Positions 8,750 through 11,182 of a stretch of DNA of 11,182 nucleotides are shown here, one piece after another (within the stretch, counting starts at the first letter, position 1; each line of letters begins with the position of its first letter). The stretch spans positions 1 to 11,182 of the forward strand of contig JAOUKW010000103.1 of NCBI GenBank assembly GCA_029882335.1. Direction: 5' to 3'. The notes under the pieces are model-generated. The model searched no databases. It was not told the origin of the DNA and worked only from the letters and a program-made list of their open reading frames with translations. The position numbers and the translations under genes were made by a program. This stretch comes from Candidatus Heimdallarchaeota archaeon (GTDB taxonomy: Archaea; Asgardarchaeota; Heimdallarchaeia; Heimdallarchaeales; Kariarchaeaceae).

Positions 8750-8781
8750 AATCATCTTTAATATCAATTTAATCATCTTAA
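8750..8781. repeat. Two-copy direct repeat AATCATCTT, 21-nt period
   Basis: AATCATCTT occurs at 8750-8758 and again at 8771-8779, each followed by A/T-rich bases. The 21-nt period is two helical turns, so both copies face the same side of the DNA, as expected for a tandem operator. It lies about 90-120 nt upstream of the receiver-gene ATG. In sequence this AT-rich a short repeat can arise by chance. Confidence 0.3.
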
Positions 8782-8838
8782 AGTAGATTTTCCAAATAAA
8801 ATTAAATAATTAAATTTGAATCAAAGAAAGTATAATCA

Positions 8839-8846
8839 TTATATTT
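8839..8846 (+). promoter_or_regulatory. TATA-box promoter of the receiver gene
   Basis: TTATATTT is centred about 27 nt upstream of the ATG at 8869, which is the archaeal TATA distance for a leaderless message. It lacks the TACTTATA form shared by the other three promoters here, so it may be weaker or differently controlled. An alternative TATAAT at 8831 is less well spaced. Confidence 0.45.
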
Positions 8847-8868
8847 TTATAATTTGGGATTTGAAAAC

Positions 8869-9291
8869 ATGCAGGTGAATACCAAATTTGATGATTCAAT
8901 AAATAGGTTATCAAAAAAGATACTCATTATTGATGATGATGTTCAAATTAGAAATATTTTAGAAAAATTACTGTCAATTATCGGATTTGAGATATTCACT
9001 GCATGTGATGGATATCATGCAATAGAAAAGTTAAATAAAATTAATGTAGACTTAATTATCACCGATTATAATATGCCTGGTATTACTGGTATAGATACCA
9101 TCAAATCAATAAAACAAATTAATCCAAACATACCAATTATTATGATTAGTGGTCATACTTTTGATAATCCAAATAAATTAAATGACTATGTAGATGTATT
9201 TTTCAATAAACCTGTAAACTTTGAAAAATTAAAAGGGTGTATTGAAAAACTCCTTAACAATAATACACCTCAGATAAATGCAAAAAAATAG
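8869..9291 (+). CDS. Stand-alone response-regulator receiver domain protein (CheY-like)
   Basis: The 140-aa product is a single phosphoacceptor receiver domain with no output domain. Counting from ATG 8869, the acidic pocket is D22-D24 (IIDDD), the phosphorylated aspartate is D66 (ITDYNMPG), the switch residue is S94 (IMISGH), and the conserved lysine is K114 (FNKPV). All needed residues are present, so it should accept phosphate from a histidine kinase. A basic, Asn-rich tail of about 10 residues follows. The frame extends upstream to a TTG at 8854. The ATG is preferred because the TATA box at 8839-8846 predicts transcription starting at about 8869, downstream of the TTG. It is the only plus-strand gene and is divergent from the radA-like operon. 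No kinase gene is in the window. Control of neighbouring genes is not shown. Confidence 0.93.
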   Translation: MQVNTKFDDSINRLSKKILIIDDDVQIRNILEKLLSIIGFEIFTACDGYHAIEKLNKINVDLIITDYNMPGITGIDTIKSIKQINPNIPIIMISGHTFDNPNKLNDYVDVFFNKPVNFEKLKGCIEKLLNNNTPQINAKK

Positions 9292-9433
9292 GCAAAGTAG
9301 GTTTAGTAAAAATTAAACAAATCAGATTAATCCAAATTAAATGTTTATATCAACAAGGAAATTAAATTAATGAGGATCTGAATGACAATCATTTCGTATA
9401 GTATGAACTATCTGCAATTAACTCTGCATTATT

Positions 9434-9889
9434 TTATCCAAGTATCTCATTCAATTCTTGTAAAATTTGATCTTCTAATTTATCAAGACTAACATTCTGA
9501 ATGCAATCTTTCTTAATTAATTTTCTTAGTTTTAACATGTGTGTTTTTATATCCTGCTGAGTTATTAGTACCCAAATAATAATATTCCCATTTTCTAGTT
9601 CTGAATAAAGGATATACTGGTCATTATATGAAATTGCATTGATACTTCTATGAGATACATATCTAAAAGCATCTGAACAAAAATTAGTCAAGGAAATAAT
9701 AATTGCATTTACTAATTGACTATCCAATGCATTTTTAGTTGTTTTATCAAAATAATGTGTATATAGGTTAATACCTTCTCTATTGGATATCATAAAAAGA
9801 ATTGGTCTTTCAATAACATCATTTACATACTCTCTAATTGATTGATTGGTATGAAATTCCTCTTTTTTACCAATGACACTCATAAGCAC
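9434..9889 (-). CDS. Longin/roadblock-like small protein
   Basis: The 151-aa product resembles the longin/roadblock-like single-domain proteins that are numerous in Asgard archaea and related to small-GTPase regulators. The pattern covers about 29-127. A first strand ends in a Ser/Asn-Arg-Glu-Gly turn (PILFMISNREGINLY, 29-43), followed by a long helix (58-75). Two strands come next, AISYNDQYILYS (85-96) and IIIWVLIT (103-110), and a final helix (112-126). A C-terminal helix (134-150) is extra. The start is ambiguous. GTG 9889 overlaps the upstream stop codon by 1 nt and has GGAG 5 nt before it. ATG 9883 is in frame two codons later with GGAG 11 nt before it, similar to the 10-nt spacing at the helicase gene. 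It is the second gene of a two-gene operon. The fold call rests on pattern only. Confidence 0.75.
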   Translation of the reverse strand: MLMSVIGKKEEFHTNQSIREYVNDVIERPILFMISNREGINLYTHYFDKTTKNALDSQLVNAIIISLTNFCSDAFRYVSHRSINAISYNDQYILYSELENGNIIIWVLITQQDIKTHMLKLRKLIKKDCIQNVSLDKLEDQILQELNEILG

Positions 9890-10341
9890 TAATTCTCCAT
9901 TTTCAGAAATTCCGCAGGAGTTGATTCTGCATGATCAGAGCCAAAGAAATCAGTCACCTTATAACACAAGTATCCATGAACTGAAGCAAGCATAATATAG
10001 AAATGATCTATTCTTTCATCGTTACTACCGTTGCTGGATTCATTCAATCCCTTTACATCGATATCTGTAGTAAAATTTAATTGAGATGTATTGTCCTGAT
10101 AAATTGTAAACTCAATAGTATTCATATTTCGATTAAGATGATATAACCCTACATTTTCAATAGAATCTAACATAACAAAGATGTAATAAGCTCTATACCT
10201 TTTCTTATTAGAATCTAACAAGTATGAATAGAATTTCGAGGTACCTGTAGGAATAATCCTAGCTAACGTCTGTAATTGACGTTTCTTTTGCAAATCAATA
10301 TCCTGTTGAATATTGAATGTTTCAAATAGTTCTGAAAACAT
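9889..10341 (-). CDS. Protein of unknown function, first gene of a two-gene operon with longin-like protein
   Basis: I do not recognise this 150-aa protein. It begins with a charged helical segment (about 10-30), followed by a region rich in predicted strands and aromatic residues (YRAYYIFVML 49-58, NVGLYHL 63-69, IEFTIYQ 76-82). A short Asn/Ser/Gly-rich loop (about 101-107) precedes a second hydrophobic part (HFYIMLASVHGYLCYKV, 112-128). There is no signal peptide or clear membrane helix. The ATG at 10341 is supported by a TATA box 29 nt upstream. Its stop overlaps the possible GTG start of the longin-like gene by 1 nt, so the two products are probably made together and may interact. Confidence 0.8.
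   Translation of the reverse strand: MFSELFETFNIQQDIDLQKKRQLQTLARIIPTGTSKFYSYLLDSNKKRYRAYYIFVMLDSIENVGLYHLNRNMNTIEFTIYQDNTSQLNFTTDIDVKGLNESSNGSNDERIDHFYIMLASVHGYLCYKVTDFFGSDHAESTPAEFLKMEN
9895..9898 (-). promoter_or_regulatory. Shine-Dalgarno site of the longin-like gene
   Basis: GGAG on the minus strand lies 5 nt before the GTG at 9889 and 11 nt before the ATG at 9883, within the last codons of the upstream gene. It supports initiation at one of these two codons but does not decide between them. Confidence 0.45.
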
Positions 10342-10362
10342 ATTATCAACTGATTATAACAA

Positions 10363-10376
10363 ATTCTATATAAGTA
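10363..10376 (-). promoter_or_regulatory. TATA-box promoter of the 10341 operon
   Basis: The minus strand reads TACTTATATAGAATT, centred about 29 nt upstream of the ATG at 10341. It is nearly identical to the promoters at 8617-8630 and 1466-1479. The predicted start site falls at or a few nt before the start codon. The rest of the 156-nt gap up to 10497 is AT-rich with nothing recognisable. Confidence 0.65.
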
Positions 10377-10497
10377 AGATGAATATTTTAACTTGATATG
10401 AATACATTTCAAAGTGGTGTAGATCTATATTAAAGGATGAATTATTAGATGTACGAGAATTCATCTGAAAGATAAATTATTAATATATAATTATAAC

Positions 10498-11182
10498 TTA
10501 ACGATTTAATTGAAGGTCATCCAGGTCAAATATTTTGGTAATACTTGGAAATTCCGAACTATCAACAATTGATATACATCTTGTGGTTGGTATGGTTGAG
10601 GTGTTTTTTAATTGAACCATGGGTTTAGATTCAACATGTTCTAACTGAACTCGTACATGAGGTGCATAGCCAAGGGTTAATCCTCCAAGAGCAACTGTTT
10701 CATCTTCATCTTCAAAACCACTTCTTGTATGATTAGTATAGATTATGATTATATTCATTAATCTTGCCAGTAGCTTTAGTTTATCCAGTATCTGTTTTAA
10801 TTTTTGTTGTCTCCTTACTAAATTAGATAGGTCTTGATTGGTCACAAAAAATTGTCTTTGTAGAAGTGATATCAGTGAATCAATAACAATCATACCTATG
10901 TTCAATTTATCCTTATTAGCAAATAATTCATTTATTAAAATTTCCAAATCATCTATAAAATCTAATTCAGAAATGTATAAGTTATTTGGTTCTTTAATCA
11001 GCCCACGCATAAAATTTGGATTAAAGAAATTTTCAGAGATTACATAAACGACTTTTTTACCTTGTTCTATCATGCAATTTGATAAGTATAAGGAAAGTGA
11101 TGATTTTCCTGTTGATCCCTCTCCAAATAGTTCAATAAGCATACTTGAACGAATTTCTGCGATACTTGTAAAATTATTAAAT
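10498..11182 (-). CDS. Second RadA-like recombinase paralogue, 5' end beyond the window (partial)
   Basis: This RecA/Rad51-family ATPase is open to the right edge. Reading upstream from the ATG at 11142 gives 13 more codons without a stop, ending in ...IAEIRSS before MLIELFGE. This matches RSRTLIELYGE in the other RadA-like protein, so that ATG is internal and the true start lies outside. Numbering from it, Walker A is GEGSTGKS (7-14), the Glu is in ISENFF (35-40), Walker B is MIVIDS (84-89), and YTNHTRS (135-141) and GGLTLGYAPHVRVQL (153-167) follow. It shares with the first RadA-like protein the pattern LxNLxxRQxxLK before the L2 strand, and the His in TNH. The C-terminus is shorter, ending soon after the core, without the extension of the first copy. 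The catalytic ATPase residues look intact. It could be a RadA paralogue of the RadB/RadC regulatory kind. Confidence 0.88.
   Translation of the reverse strand, partial: FNNFTSIAEIRSSMLIELFGEGSTGKSSLSLYLSNCMIEQGKKVVYVISENFFNPNFMRGLIKEPNNLYISELDFIDDLEILINELFANKDKLNIGMIVIDSLISLLQRQFFVTNQDLSNLVRRQQKLKQILDKLKLLARLMNIIIIYTNHTRSGFEDEDETVALGGLTLGYAPHVRVQLEHVESKPMVQLKNTSTIPTTRCISIVDSSEFPSITKIFDLDDLQLNR

Larger units (their letters stand above)
8599..8853. other. Divergent intergenic region between radA-like and receiver genes
   Basis: This AT-rich stretch of about 255 nt separates two divergently transcribed genes. It contains the radA-like promoter at its left end and most of the receiver-gene promoter at its right end. 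Between them lies a 9-nt direct repeat with a 21-nt period. I see no plausible small gene, tRNA or strong hairpin in it. Confidence 0.6.

Noticed and set aside
8854..8868. TTG start extending the receiver protein by five residues
   Set aside because: The TATA box predicts transcription starting near 8869, so the TTG would not be on the message.
9292..9433. Transcription terminator or small RNA in the convergent gap between receiver and longin-like genes
   Set aside because: No T-tract of convincing length on either coding strand and no stable hairpin could be seen in this 142-nt AT-rich gap.
10838..11047. 69-aa plus-strand frame inside the second RadA-like gene
   Set aside because: Antisense to the Walker B region of a RecA-fold gene.
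1..11182. CRISPR array, insertion sequence, tRNA or attachment site
   Set aside because: No regularly spaced repeats, transposase or integrase frames, terminal inverted repeats or tRNA-like sequence were found on either strand.

Overview
The window is AT-rich (roughly 30% GC by eye) and looks archaeal. It has RadA-type recombinases, an XPD/Rad3-type iron-sulfur helicase, TATA boxes about 25-30 nt upstream of start codons (the geometry of leaderless archaeal transcripts), and GGAG ribosome-binding sites only before internal operon genes. A small longin/roadblock-like protein leans towards an Asgard archaeon. That lineage call is inference; no rRNA or other marker gene is present.

Layout. Positions 1-8598 carry four genes on the minus strand: a 428-aa RadA-like recombinase (8598-7312), a 1320-aa multidomain protein (7306-3344), a 616-aa XPD-like helicase (3347-1497), and a further gene that runs off the left edge (1446 to <1). 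The first three are tightly packed (5-nt gap, then a 4-nt ATGA overlap) and should be one operon from a promoter near 8619-8627. The fourth has its own TATA box in a 50-nt gap. A 255-nt divergent intergenic region separates this block from a plus-strand lone CheY-like receiver gene (8869-9291). Next comes a two-gene minus-strand operon (10341-9434) encoding an unrecognised 150-aa protein and a longin-like protein. A second RadA-like gene (<11182 to 10498) is cut off at its 5' end by the right edge.

The main observation is that the 1320-aa protein and the partial 482-aa protein are distant paralogues. Both read as HerA/VirB4-like ATPases whose catalytic residues have decayed: the Walker A lysine is replaced by Asn in one and Val in the other, and the Walker B Asp-Glu became Asp-Asn and Asp-Pro. 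In the 1320-aa protein this dead ATPase core is followed by long flexible linkers, a putative winged helix and a helix-hairpin-helix domain.

The two RadA-like proteins are also paralogues of each other. Both carry His in place of the conserved Gln at the start of loop L2, and the complete one lacks the FxxA polymerisation motif. Together this suggests an uncharacterised DNA-processing module: a diverged recombinase, an active 5'-3'-type helicase, and dead HerA-like scaffold proteins. The joint function is inferred from gene order only.
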